DNA of 64,000 nt from positions 31,278,154 through 31,342,153 of the forward strand of contig OY744608.1 of the NCBI GenBank assembly GCA_963556255.1, read 5' to 3'. Shown here piece after piece: positions 28,124-40,101 of this stretch. The stretch comes from Allolobophora icterica (lineage: Eukaryota; Annelida; Clitellata; Crassiclitellata; Lumbricidae). Numbering within the stretch: position 1 is the stretch's first letter; every line of letters begins with the position of its first letter. Under the pieces are notes generated by a model, which made no database searches, was not told the origin of the DNA, and worked only from the letters and a program-made list of their open reading frames with translations. The position numbers and the translations under genes are program-made.

Positions 28124-28371
28124 AGGCACAGCTTTAAAGCCAATCTGTTTATAAAGGCCATGTGGTCACGAGAAGGCTTGGATGCACTGGCTTCCCACCC
28201 CATAAAATACGCTCTAGTAAATCGAAAAAACGACTCGTAGATATGTCTAGATTTTTCAGCGTAATATGAATTATGTCATTATAAGCCACCACGGCTTCTG
28301 AGGCGCCTTAAAAGTGGTGTCCCCTTATTTTTAGACGTGGTGGCGGCTTGTAAGCGCTAGTACACATCTAC
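28124..28371 (-). repeat. Polinton right terminal inverted repeat
   Basis: Inverted copy of 11407-11648. The outer end reads ...CTAGTACACATCTAC, followed by the TTAACT duplication; the T at 28372 could belong to either repeat. A spurious 78-codon ORF crosses it. Confidence 0.95.
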
Positions 28372-28377
28372 TTAACT
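28372..28377. repeat. Polinton target-site duplication, right copy (TTAACT)
   Basis: Same six bases as 11401-11406. The first T may also be counted as the last base of the terminal repeat, in which case five bases are unambiguous. Confidence 0.85.
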
Positions 28378-28451
28378 CGTGCTGTGTTATTTAAAGTGCA
28401 AAATAGGAAGAACTGCAGTACAGAACTAAATACATAAAAATAGAAAATAGG

Positions 28452-28602
28452 TTTAATTAATTGCATAATTACACAGGTGTCTTTATCAAATATAATGAGA
28501 CACATTCTTTGCAACGCCACAGATGTGCCTGTGAAGGCAGGTTCTTTTAAAATTTATAATTTTAAATTTGTTCATTTAAGCAGAAAGCTGTGCAATTAAT
28601 TA
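28452..28602 (+). repeat. Dispersed repeat, copy 2
   Basis: Related to 2850-2992 (shared GCCACAGATGTGCCTGTGAA, GCAGGTTCTTTTAAA, ATTTAAGCAGAAAGCT). Confidence 0.6.
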
Positions 28603-28684
28603 AATCACTTGAACATGCACTGTGGGACTTTTTCTTTTTTATTCCTTGCCACTGTTTTTATAAAATGCATTGCTTTTAGTCATG

Positions 28685-28760
28685 CTACACACATACACAC
28701 ACACACACACGCATGCACACACACGCATGCACACACACACACACACACACACACATGCAC
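28685..28760. repeat. (CA)n microsatellite
   Basis: CA repeat interrupted by GCATGCACACA units. Confidence 0.95.
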
Positions 28761-29540
28761 AGTCTTTGTAAGCATTTCTTGATAGTAGCTTTGGCATTCA
28801 CATCTTGAAAGGAAAACTAGCTGTTTCAGATTTGTTACTTGGTGGTGAAATGCAAGAAAAAAATTTATAGAGAGCCTGGCATTGCAGAATAAATTCTACG
28901 AGGGTGAGTAAAACATGAGACAGAGCTGCTCCAATTCTTTAAGAATGTAGTTTCTGAAGTTAAACTGGAGTAAAAACAGATGTGCCAATTTGTGGAGGAA
29001 GGGTTGCCTAAGCCAGAGGTAGGTAACTGCTGCTGCCATCTGTCTAAGACTGGTACAGTGACTTGACCAATGTTAACCTTATGGAATGCATAAAAACTTA
29101 AAACTTATGCAGAATGACCAATTTTGGAAAGAAGAATAGTTCTAACTAAGAGAAGGAAATGTATTATAATATAATGATTTCATCTAAACTATATAAACGT
29201 AACATAAGGTATGACTCTTGGAATATAAACTATTGAAACTATATTTAATTATGCACTGGATAAAGTGTTGTCTACAGGTGCTAATAATTTTCAAAACATT
29301 CTGCTGTGTTTATTATTTGTATGGTTAAATTTGAATATATTGTTAAATTTATCTAAGAAGGTTATCCAGTTTTAAAAATGAGATCACAAACTACTTGTAC
29401 ATGTAAAATATTTTGACTAATATGCAGAATGAAAGTAAGTGATTGTATCTAGGCTTTGTGTACTATTTACAGGATTTACAATATTTTAGGTTATTTCCGC
29501 ATTTATACTTGCCAGATTTGCCGAGGTACGCGTGGTTTAA

Positions 29541-29800
29541 GGGTGCACGATAGTCTAGTGGTTAGAATGCTGGACTGTAAATCAAGAGGTCGGGGGTTCA
29601 AATCCCTGCCAGGGCAGAAATTTGTTTCAAGATTTCTGCTACATCTGAGCCCCTTAGCCTGGTCAGCTATAATGAGTACACTGACTGTACACTGTCGGTG
29701 GGATGATGAAAAGGCAAGAGAGGGGACTGGCCATCTACTCTTTTATGCCAAGGCTAAGCAAATTAAGTTGTTAACACTTCAATGCAATACAATATAATAC
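29541..29800 (+). mobile_element. tRNA-derived SINE, family B, full copy
   Basis: The head looks like tRNA-Tyr(GTA): A-box TAGTCTAGTGGTTAGAATGC, anticodon loop CTGTAAA, B box GGGTTCAAATCC. The body contains CTGACTGTACACTGTCGGTG and GGGGACTGGCCATC, ending GTTGTTAACACTTC and a short AT-rich run. Acceptor-stem pairing is poor, so I read it as a SINE head, not a working tRNA. Reverse-strand copies are at 35788-36028 and 36735-36992. Confidence 0.85.
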
Positions 29801-29876
29801 AACTCTGATCTGATAATGCCCTCCTTACAAAGTTCAGAAGTGCAGTTTAAGAGCCATAAGTAGACTGGAAATGGTA

Positions 29877-30335
29877 AGTTTTCAGTTTAGAGTGAAAGAC
29901 AGTCTCGCTAAGAAAGTTGTGAACATGAGGAGTTAGGGAGTTCCAGATGGAGGGACCGGCAACTGTGAATGAACACGGGCCAAAGACAAGACTTGTACTA
30001 GGAAAAACATACTTTCCACACAGATGCTGATGGAAGAGAGACCTCTAATAGAGTTGAAAGGTGTGACCATGGAAGATAAGTAGGATGGCAGATGATCTGC
30101 AGGTGCTCTGTACATGAGGAGTGCCAGCTTGAAGCCGATATGCTCACAGACAGGATGTCGGTGTAGAGAACGGAGAGCAGATGTGATATGGTCTCAATAT
30201 GAGAGTCCAATACACAGTCTTGCAACCTGATGCATTACGCTGGTTAGAGGAAGCAGTGTTCATTCAGGGAGACCATAGAGTATAGAGTTGCAGTAGTCAA
30301 GTCATGTCGGAATAAGGTATGTCACAGACCTATGG
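29877..30335 (-). pseudogene. Decayed LINE reverse transcriptase fragment (CR1/L2-like)
   Basis: Read on the minus strand, the sequence resembles the RT C-terminus seen at 10543-11245: a TTGACTACTGCAACTCTATA segment (LDYCNSI-like) near 30290, and a GGTCCCTCCATCTGGAACTC segment (GPSIWNS-like) near 29950. Several frameshifts and stops. Confidence 0.6.
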
Positions 30336-32254
30336 CTGCCTCTCAGGCTAGTGTACAGGGCTGCTCTTCTCTTCTTCTATCCCTCATTGGCTTCACGTTA
30401 ACCAGTCCACAGTCCACACTGTACATGAAAGACCTATATAAGGATTGAAACCTACAAATATCTCAAGGACTATCCATGACATAACCTTAAGTTGCTATTG
30501 CTAAATCCTAATTACTGTTCTTAGACCTTCTCTGGCAAGTTGCGTTTTAGCACAGCCATCATGTTTCATATCATATCCGTAAGTTTATTCTTAAACAGAA
30601 GTTTTGTCCTTATCTTTTACAGGCTGGTGGTGCAAAAGATTATGAGCTATAACAAACTATTTTGTAGCCTTGTTGTTTAGAGGTTGTCGCTTCTAGCAAG
30701 GCATTTGGCACAGTTTCTCATGGTGCTAATAATAATCTGCTTATAGTTTGCTTCATGTTGTAAACATTTGGTTTATGTCTTATATGTTACTCAGCTGAAA
30801 CTGTATATATCATTTAAGCAGTTTGTGCACAATTTAATGGACATCTTCTGTAGCAAGGTTGGTCTGTTATGAATTAAAATTAATGTTAACTGACTGTATT
30901 GAGCTGTTTCCTGAGAGTGTGAATGCAAAAGTTACAAGTATGTGAACCACTAATTGTGCATAGCTTGAATAACAAACATTGGATTAATAACTGTTACCCA
31001 CATGTATGGATGGGGTGTCAGCACTATTTCCACAATCCAGTGTCCAATACTCTTTGTAATCTTTACATGGTTATAGTTGGGTATGAACTGATGATGTTGG
31101 GCAGTACAGTTTCTTCAGATGAAACAGTTGTTTGCCATCTGATTTTTCTGTTCCCATGGTAATCAGTGTTCTAAAGAGCCTTTGTCATGAAATGATTGCC
31201 ACATTTTTTTTGTTTCATCTAAGATCCACCTTTGAACTTGAATCACTTACCTTCAAAGGTTATCTGTCTGTGCGAGTTGAGTGACCCGTTTTAACGATGT
31301 CATAGGATGCTGGAACCAAGTTTATAGTCTTGTAACTGACCTATTGCAACTTAGGCCTATATATTGAGGTGTAGGAGCCCTGTCTCAACTTACTGACCTA
31401 TTGCAGTCGTATCTTGGGGCATATGTTCCAGGTAGTAGAACCAAATGGATGTTGGATTACTGTCTGTCCTCTGTCCTTTCAGATGCCTAACTTTTGTTGA
31501 GGCTTTTGGAGAATGGACCTGTTCCAGTAGTTTAATTAAGCCTAATGAATAACCTGTGCTTCTGTTCATGACCGTCTGGATATTGCTCCACTTCAGTGAA
31601 GTTAACCAAATTAGGAATATGTATATAGGGCCTACTTACTATTCTGCATTTACTCAAAAACAGATCACGTTTGAATGACAGGATAAGGAAATTCATTGAG
31701 TGCAGGATGAGGGATTGAAGATAAGGAATTTAGGTTTACTTGTGCACACACAAATTGCCCATTTAAATGATTAGAATCTTTTTTATGTGTACACATGATG
31801 ATGATGCATAATGATGCAGAACTTTGTCAATGAATTGGTCAGTTGTCAGTATCCTGAAACATGGCTCCTACACTTCAAGATACAATTTGTAGGGCATAAC
31901 CGATTTTGTTTTTTTGGTGGGATGGTATAGGCCATTATTTGCCTATTCCTATTAGTAATAAATCTATGCACTAAGGCCTAATTCCAAGTTAATCATCATT
32001 GACTTGCTTGACTTCAGCTACAGGACCTAGATTTAAGGGCCCAGGGACTACCCTTGAACTGTGCCTGGTCTGGGGCCCTTGACACTGTCAACTTGACAGG
32101 CCTAGTAAGTAGTAACAATCAAGATTATAATTATATGAGTCCATAGGGAAAGCATCCGGGCAAAACAACTGTGGATCTGGATAATTCCGGGTAATCCAAA
32201 AATCTGCAAAATCGGTTTACTGATTGGGATTTCAGTCATGCCCTATTCAGCCGT

Positions 32255-32345
32255 GCTGGAGTCGGAGCACCTCTGAGTAGTTCTCCTTGAAGAGGCGCTA
32301 TATAAATGTCCGTTATGAATGAATGAACGAATGAATTTCTATAGG
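32255..32345 (+). repeat. Solo LINE/SINE 3' hairpin tail
   Basis: GGAGCACCTCTGAGTAGTTC ... GAAGAGGCGCTATATAAATG, followed by (GAAT)n. It is the 3' tail of the LINE/SINE family with nothing recognisable 5' of it, hence a very short 5'-truncated insertion. Confidence 0.7.
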
Positions 32346-32462
32346 ACAGTCACCTGAAGCAGATTATACACTTGACTCCTACACCGTATGACATGATTTT
32401 TGTTAAACAAAGCAGCCAGGTGCCATTGTATGTTAGCACTCTTCCTCTGTAGGAACTGGACT

Positions 32463-32537
32463 GGAAGTGCTTCTGAGTAGATAATAGACATCTTAAATTA
32501 GGCCCTATATAAATGTTCATTTGTATGTATGTATGTG
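32463..32537 (+). repeat. Degenerate LINE/SINE tail
   Basis: GGAAGTGCTTCTGAGTAGAT ... GGCCCTATATAAATGTTCAT followed by (TATG)n. The hairpin arms are eroded. Confidence 0.55.
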
Positions 32538-35500
32538 TCAGAGTGCACTTGTCTAGTGCCTTTGCTCTGGTGCGGTTACCTAGGAATCACCAAGCAACTG
32601 TTTCATTTTCAGGTCATCAAGCGCATCACACTACACCACGTTTTTATGTTAGTATCTGCCATTAGGTTTGTCAGCTTACACATTTGGCAGTCTATAAATC
32701 CTCTTATTAAAGACATCTGGTTGCCTGGATTTGGATAGGTGGACACTGCAGTGTTTTGCTGCAAATTTAGCAAATTTTCTCAAAATTTTTAATTTCTTTT
32801 AGAACAGGCTATTTAAAGAGCCCTTGGTATATAGAGTTGATTATCTATGTGTTATTTGGACCTTCTTAAGTACTTGTAATGCTTTGCTGGCATATTCTCT
32901 TAATTTTTTGCACTTTCAAACTTTAGTGGTCCTGACAACTACCGCAGTTTGTGGGACTGAAAGAATTGAAGTTTCTGTTTTTCGATAATTTCGGTAATTC
33001 GATTTGTTGGGAATATATCTGTTTGGTACATGCAAGTTTATACTTATAGCTTGCTGAATTTTACTGTACTAGGGGGATGTTGCTGTCGGTAGTAGTTGAG
33101 TGTTTTAATTTGGTGTTGAAGATGCTTTGATTTAGGACTCAAATGCTTTCAGTTTGCTTTTGTCAGCTGCTGAGGTCTTGTCAAATTCAGAGCCTGTGTT
33201 TATGGAGTCATTTCATATTGCTTTTCTGGGCATTAAATTGCTTAGGAATATGAGTTTCAGTTTGTTCTGTTTTTCAATCCTGTACCAGTGAAGTGTCATC
33301 TATTTCCACATGAGCTGTAATTTGGGATCAGCATTAAAACCTTCTCTTGGTAACACATGCAGTGGGCGAGGGAGGCAAATTAGTCCAAATGAATGGATAA
33401 GGCTGTGAGTGGCAGTGATGGAGTAATTCTCTGGTCGATATTTATCTCATCTGATGTTTTCTGTTGCTTTGTGCCCGACTTTTTCATCCATTCCATGGTG
33501 TCCATTCCTTTGGCTCCAGAATTGCAGGCTCCAGTGTGTGTGTTTGTGTGTGGAATGGACTTGCATTATTGTACAAATAGAGCTCAACTGCTGCTATGTG
33601 ACCGCTGCCAGTGCTGTGGCAGGACATAGACTGATCGTAGCAGACATGGATCGCTTCTACGTATTCCATATCTGGTTGTCAGGAAATGAGTGGCATGCTA
33701 TCAACCTTCTCTTGTGACTCTGGCTGCAGAAATTAAATGCATTATTGCATGACTTTGTGCAACACTCAGTTGACTGCAAAAAATTGTCAGGCAGAGCCAA
33801 AGGAATTCCTAATTTTGATCCGACATGGTCATCTTAAAACACACATGCTGTCCCTCAAAATGTATTTTATGTGGCATTTATTACATCTGTTCTGCTACAC
33901 ATATATAGTGGCATTTTGTGGAATCATCTCAGTGGCATTTTGTGGAATCATCTCAGTGGCATGCTTTGCATTTCATGCACTGAAAGTAATTGTCAATTAG
34001 TGCTGTTGTTAAGGTACTGTTTATTTCTTTACAGCTAATATGATTTCAGTTACTTTTATTAATTAGTGAAATTGAGGGAATTAGGCTTGATAATGCACTT
34101 AATGCTATGGTTTTCTTTTGGTATCTTTGATAGGAGTTAATTTTTTCACTCTTTATAAAATGCCAAAGATTGGTTCATCCTATTTCTTAGGGTCAGTGAT
34201 TGTTTGTGCCAATGAGTACTGATTTTGCTTTTGATATTATTGCGCCTCACTGAAAAATTAATAATATTCTATTAAATAAAGGGTTGCACTTATTTTGATA
34301 GTATTGGAGATATGATGAAGTGTGAAATAACAATGTTGGATATTTGTAGCTTCCATTCTAGCTAAGCTTTATATTCTCAGTAATCAGATGAGCTTCACCG
34401 CTGTTGGAATCCCTGGGCTTTCCTTGCTGTGAACTGCTTGTTACTACATGACCAGTGTCAACTCGAATGAAACTTGCTCAAGATTTCATTTATAAAACAC
34501 AGCTATGTCTTCTATAGGAACTATCTGTTCATTACTCACCAGTTTCTTTCTGGGCTAAACCCACCTCTTTTTTGCAAGGACTTTCTTTTGTACCTCAAAA
34601 TAACAATACCCGGTGAGAGGGTCTTCTATAGGCAGTGCTGCTGTTACTGCTGTTGCATCCCTACTGTGGCATTTGCTATCTTTATGCTTTATCTTAAGTT
34701 GAGTAGGTATATAGTAGTAGTATTAGTAGTTATATCATTTGTTAGTCATTAATCATGCATAGTTGATGTAGACTGACAGATGGTGAAATGGACAGGTGGG
34801 GCAGAGATTTTTCTGTTTGACAGCTTTTGTGGAGAGTTGAACATGTGCAAGAAGGCTCTGGGTACAGGCTGGTAATGTAGAAGTCAGCAGTCCGTAGTTC
34901 TTATTGCACGTCTTTACTAAAGGATAAATTTAGTTACAGTGAGTTCTGGTGAAAGTAGATCATCCTGTCATGATGCATGTGGTTGCTGTTCATGTTCTCT
35001 CAGCCAGAGGAGATTGTGACAAGGATGGACCCTAGATGAAACCTAGGATTAAAGTTCTTGATGGCATGTCTTGTTTTTCTGTAGTCCTTCAGAATCTACA
35101 ATTGAAAGCCTCTCATTTATCCGCAGCTCAGTAAGCGCTACCAGGAAACGTCTGTCTGCTAGCAGGTCTGGTGTTAAGATGCAATGAACCTGGGAAGCAG
35201 TTAGCAAAGATGCAACTCAGTGACTGGATTTATCAATCAATCAATCAAAAGATTTATTGTAACCAAAAACAAACAAAAAAAACAACAAAAATCAGTGTAC
35301 ACAAAAAGGCAGGCAAGTTTTGGCGACAAATGGTAACCCAAAAGGGCTATATGCCCACTAAGTAGGGTTACCCATGTAACATAAATACATTAGTAACAAA
35401 TAGCGAATGGCTTTCTCATAATATAAACGTTTATATTATAGCCTCTTTTCACTGTAGAGAAGAAAAAAAAATAAGACATGCACAGCTGGTGAAATCCAAA

Positions 35501-35787
35501 ATAACCTTAACTAGATGCAAGCTTAACTAAAATTGACAAGATAGTAACTCGGGCAGCAAGACATATTTAACTAAGTATTCAGTATATGTGCTTTCAAGGT
35601 TTTCTTATGCATCTTTTAAACAGAGTTCTGTCTTTAAGATGCTTCTGAAACAGATGCTGTCATATAAGTAGATTTGCTGTAGAATCTTATTTTGAAGTAT
35701 CAGTCATAGTGCTTGTCCAGATTGAGATAATTTTGACAGTGTAATGTCAATTAAAAGATTTTTAAAAAGGTCAGTAGAAGAAGAAGA

Positions 35788-36028
35788 AGAAGTGTTAGCG
35801 ACTTCATTATCTTAGCCTCAGCATATGAGGGCGGGTGGCCAGTCCTCTCCCTCGCCGTCTCATCTTCCCACTGACAGTGTACGGTCAGTGTACTCATCAT
35901 AGCTGAGTTGGCTAGGGGGTGCAAGTGGAACAGAAATCTCGAACCAAATTTCTGCTCTGGTGGGGATTTGAAGCCCCGACCTCTCGATTGACAGTCCAGC
36001 GCGCTAACCACTAGACTACCGAGCACCT
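35788..36028 (-). mobile_element. SINE family B, reverse copy
   Basis: Minus-strand match to 29541-29800, including the tRNA-like head (forward text GGTGGGGATTTGAAGCCCCG and GCGCTAACCACTAGACTACC) and the body with GGCCAGTCCTCTCC. Confidence 0.85.
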
Positions 36029-36734
36029 TAGAAAAGTGAACCAAGCTGTGGCTGCTCAGAGGAATTGACTGTGTGAATGTCATGGTAAGGCTGATTCAGA
36101 TATCGTATTTGCTGCATCTGAAAGAAAGCTGCAGACTAACTTGACTGTTGGGGAGAATACAGAAATAGTTTTAAGCACTTTGGGAGCAAAGTCAAAGGAT
36201 TGTAGTCATTTGCTCAGATTTCCCAGTGGTCCAATTTTAGCTTGAATCAACCCTTTGAAATGATATCAACGCGTCATTACTTGGCTCATTGTATGGAGTG
36301 GATTAGAAGGATATCCTCACTAACGACAGTGATTAGTTCTGTGTGCAAATGCTCGTCAGGGAGATCCTGTCAGCAGAAATTCAGTCATTCATGGGCTGTG
36401 GATTATGCATGTATTATGGATGCCAGGACTGATTAGCTGCACTAGAAGAACTGGCTGCAGGAGAGGACAAATTGATTGTGGTCATTTATAGTGCAGTGGA
36501 TGATAACTCAGTCTTTCCACATGAAGCATTACAGAAGTGGACCAGGTGCACGAGCTGCTTATACTGTGACGAATACATGGTAGCTGTTTCAGCCTCTTGG
36601 CATTTAGGTCAAATCGTTGCTTCCCCTATATTGTACACAGCACAGCGCAGTGGTAGCTGTATGCATGTCTTTGTCTCGCCCAGTAACATTCATACCTTTG
36701 ATTTATATTGTTTTAGCACTCTCTTAAGTTAGCC

Positions 36735-36992
36735 CTGGGAGGCAGTCATGGGTTGGAAGTGTTAGTGACTTCATTTTCCTTAGCCTTAATGTATTAGTGT
36801 GGATAGCCAGCCCTATCCCTTGCTGTGTGATCTTCTCAGTGGTAGTGTGTGATTGATGTACTCATTATAGCCAAGTTTGCTAGAGGGCACAGGTTGAGCT
36901 GAAATCTTGAAATAAGTTTTTGCCCTGGTAGGTATTTGAACCTCAATCTTTCAATTGATATTCGATCATACACACCACTAGACTGTTTTCAC
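36735..36992 (-). mobile_element. SINE family B, older reverse copy
   Basis: The same order of segments as 35788-36028 but with many substitutions. The head still shows CACCACTAGACTG at its 5' end. Confidence 0.75.
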
Positions 36993-38261
36993 ACTCTTGA
37001 TTGGTACTGACCGACTAATAACTGTTTGAACTTTATCGGTTACAAGTAAAAATAAAGAAATTTGTAGGAATGATTTTCAAAAGGTGCTAAATGAATCTTT
37101 GCTTGTTTGCTATTGTGGCTTGTTTTGCATATCATTCATGTCCAGCCATCTCTGAGAATATTGTACAATGAAACAAATATAAACTAATTTGCCAAAATCT
37201 TATTGCTTAAGTCAGGAAATTAATGGTTAATAGAGTATACAGAGCTTCTTGCATTGTTATTGCTACTGATTTCTTAGTTCTGAATGTGGACTCTGTGGAG
37301 CTGCATTGGCTAACATTAACATCTTTGTTCAGTGGGTGTTTGGGTTAATGACTCATTTCACTTTCCTCCTCTTGTACCATTTAGCAGATCATTTCATAAA
37401 TTAGCTTGAATTTATTGTGTGGGAGTTCGTATAATGGATGTGTAATACATGAATGTGGCAAATTGTGGTCACAGGCCTCTGTCTGCCAGCAAACCCGCAT
37501 CGTTGGGTGACAACTAATTTTACCATGAAAATCATTAAACGCTAGATGTGAAAATAGTCATTTCTGTTTCTGCAGGTTTTGTAATTCTGTATCATGGAAT
37601 TTAAAGCCAATTTTAATGCACTTATATGACATTAGCTATATTATTTTGGGATTATAGAACACAAATGGCTTAAATTGGTATTTGTGTGCATATATGGAAC
37701 CTTACCTGTGTAGAAATGCTTGGTCGTGCAAATGTAATGTTACATGTACCCATGTTGCTGTGACTGTCAGAGAGCAGAATTTGTAGAAATGCAGTGTAGT
37801 CTGAATCACTGTACCCTCTAAGCTGCGTCGCTGCAGTCGTTTGAACCCATGCACTGTAAACATGGCCAAACATGACAAATTCATCCAAAGCAATCTCTCT
37901 GTGCAGCTGTGCAAGTTCAGAAGCCCATGCATTGAATTGTCGCTTTGGAGTTCTAATTATAATTGAACATGCAAAGTAACAGGCATCAATAGCCATTCCA
38001 AACCTTTCTGCAAGTCATTTAATTAATTGCCTAGTAGTCGGTTCTAAGTTTACTAAGATTGGGCTGAAATGTCGATTGGAATAAAGTAAATTTTGGGGGA
38101 ATAAGTAAATTTTAAGTCCACTCTGAATTTTAGCTGTTACATACAGAAAAAGTGAATTTAAAATGTAGCACTTATTTATTTTAAAGTGGGTCATCTTTAA
38201 AGATTCAGGTTTTGAAACTGTAATCCAACTTAGTGATGGAATAGCTTGTGCACAGATTGAT

Positions 38262-38560
38262 GCTTGCTGAGCCACCACGCCCAGTGGGGCGTGGTGGCTC
38301 AGTGGTAGTGGGGCGTGGTGGCTCAGTGGTAAGTTCGGCGCCTTGTGACCGGAGGGTTGCAGGTTCGAATCCCACTCTAGCCGCTGCGTACGGACCTTGG
38401 GCAAGTCCTTCACTCGCAATTGCTCGTGGCGCTTCGGCGTGAAAATTCCGGCACAGTATCAAATGCTGTAGTCGGGAGCGCCTCTGAGTAGTAGTTGACT
38501 TCGAGAGGCGCTATAGAAATATCCGGAATAGAAATAGAAATATCCGGAATAAAATTAGGA
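38262..38560 (+). mobile_element. tRNA-derived SINE, family A, copy 2, with rearranged 5' end
   Basis: Body and tail match 2379-2616 almost base for base. The 5' end is unusual: an inverted copy of the first 16 bases (TGAGCCACCACGCCC) precedes two direct copies of GGGGCGTGGTGGCTCAGTGG. The tail has the hairpin (GAGCGCCTCT ... AGAGGCGCTATAGAAAT), then two repeats of ATATCCGGAATA. Confidence 0.9.
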
Positions 38561-39176
38561 ACCATATAAAATAAGTTATGGCTTCAAATTCTGTTAAGTA
38601 GTTTAACAACACTCGTACAATATGCACTTTTTTACTAGTATTTAAATATCTTAGCCATTTATAGCACCTCTAATTGGTTCTGAAAGATGCTGTTTAAATA
38701 ATCACACCTTTATATATTTATATTTATAATCCAAATACATATGTTCATGCATTATATGGTATATGTATGTAAAATTGGCTACAAAATTGTTAAAGTTGTG
38801 GCTGTTTCAAAACTTTCAACCAAATTCAATCAGTACATAATAAATGATTAAAACATTATTTGAAATATTAAACTAAATATTGCTCAAGATACACTCGATT
38901 TTAAACGATTCCAGATGGTGTTTTGTGATAACTGTGGGAAGCATATTCTAAATTCTCATAAATTTGAAATCAGAATTGGTTTGTTTATGTTGCAAGGTGA
39001 TAGAATTTTAAGCAGTGTATGTTTTAAGAATATGTTAGTTGCTCATAGCTAAGCAGATAGCTAAGCGCACTGTTGCTCTGACATTTACATAGTGCTGGTG
39101 TGATTTAGCAGAAAGAGTTATGTTAATCATTGGAACGTTTTGCGTTTTGGCAACGTGGTAATTGAATAAACGAGTA

Positions 39177-39217
39177 TACATGCATACATACATACATACA
39201 TACATACATACATACAA
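39177..39217. repeat. (CATA)n microsatellite
   Basis: Ten or so CATA units. It produces a spurious MYVC ORF on the minus strand. Confidence 0.95.
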
Positions 39218-40017
39218 ATGTACCTCAATAAAGTGCTTCGGTTACACCATGTGGCAAATAGGCTGGTTATTTGCTTTCAAGAGTGAAATTGATTCTTATA
39301 TCAGAGTTAGTCCTTTAAACTTCTCTCTCGTGTAAGTAGGCCATCTTTCTCAATTGTATTGTATTGGTTTTCATTTCTTTTAGAATCTGTTAGTTTTATG
39401 AGGTATTTCTTTTTCAAAGTTATGGAACTTTTCTATGCATTTGACAAGTAAAAATGGCACTGGCAAATTAAATAAGGATGCAATCAAAGCAGGTTAATGG
39501 GTACTACACAGTTGAGAAGCTTAGTTGAATACAGGATACGTCTGAATGTGAATGATTATAGATTTCCTGATCCAGTTGTTATTGTGACAGTTGAAATAAA
39601 TGTTTATCCAAATTTTAAGTCCGTCTTAAAGCCTGTTGTAGTGCTTCTAGTAGTTTGCACTCTTTGTTATTAAATGACTTGAAGCTCGCTTCTTGCCAAA
39701 GAATGTTTAAGAGCTGGGTTGGAAAATGTAAAACCTACTCACAGGTCAAGTTGCTTCTTTGTAACTGTGTTCTTCAGCTCTGCTGTCTGTTACGTATTGA
39801 ATTTTAGGTTTATTCTGAGCTACATTTTAAGTTTTATTCTGGTTAACAGTTTGAATAACTAAGAATAAATGAACTTTCAAATAGGTTGAAACAGTTTGAA
39901 TTTTTGTAAGAAATGTTTTTGTAAGAAATTTGTAGCTTATGGCTTAACTATAGTTGGCAGTGTAGCAAGTTAACAATGAATTTCTACTGTTTCAATGTTT
40001 GTTCTGGTATTTTTTAG

Positions 40018-40101
40018 GTATTGAGAAGCAAGATAAGTCCGATGGCATGCAAGCAGTCAATATGATAGCACTGTTAAAGGAAAAGATTGCTTTCTTGTCA
40101 G
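40018..40101 (+). CDS. trio: trio coding exon 2
   Basis: Acceptor GTATTTTTTAG, donor TTGTCAG|GTGAGT. It uses two bases to complete the Gly codon left open by exon 1, then 27 codons, and leaves one base (phase 1). The product ends in MIALLKEKIAFLSG, equivalent to the vertebrate Trio segment PILKEKVAYLSG that leads into the SEC14 domain. The match in phase and content to both neighbouring exons makes this secure. Confidence 0.95.

Larger units (their letters stand above)
11407..28371. mobile_element. Complete Maverick/Polinton element (16,965 bp)
   Basis: A self-synthesising, virus-like DNA transposon. It carries the diagnostic set: retroviral-type integrase, protein-primed polB, adenain-like protease, packaging ATPase, major and minor capsid proteins, plus fibre and phospholipase A2 genes. 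The ends are inverted repeats of about 245 bp starting AGTAGATG, flanked by TTAACT. No stop or disabling frameshift is visible in any recognised gene, and about 187 bp of the two terminal repeats are identical by eye, so insertion looks recent. Gene density and CpG content are far higher than in the intron around it. Most genes run antisense to trio. It could be called an endogenous adintovirus, a closely related naming. Confidence 0.97.
4865..40017 (+). other. trio intron 1 (35.2 kb)
   Basis: Begins GTAGAT and ends TTTTTTAG. Nearly half of it is one Polinton (11407-28371). Other identifiable contents are hAT MITEs, SINEs, LINE remnants and microsatellites, listed separately. Gene-free parts in which I see no feature beyond AT-rich sequence are 4866-5825, 6350-7324, 7601-10542, 28761-29540, 30336-32254, 32538-35224, 36993-38260 and 38566-40017. 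The segment 33909-33962 is a direct repeat of a 24-bp unit (AGTGGCATTTTGTGGAATCA plus four bases), present a little over twice. Confidence 0.85.

Noticed and set aside
28004..28240. 78-codon plus-strand ORF at the Polinton right end
   Set aside because: Lies mostly in the terminal inverted repeat. The left repeat has no matching gene, and the protein has no recognisable features.
29545..29620. Functional tRNA-Tyr gene
   Set aside because: Good A and B boxes, but poor acceptor-stem pairing, and the same head recurs with a common non-tRNA body at other sites, so it is a SINE.
33909..33962. Short tandem repeat as a coding repeat
   Set aside because: The 24-bp unit keeps a frame, but only two and a bit copies exist and the surrounding ORF has no other support.
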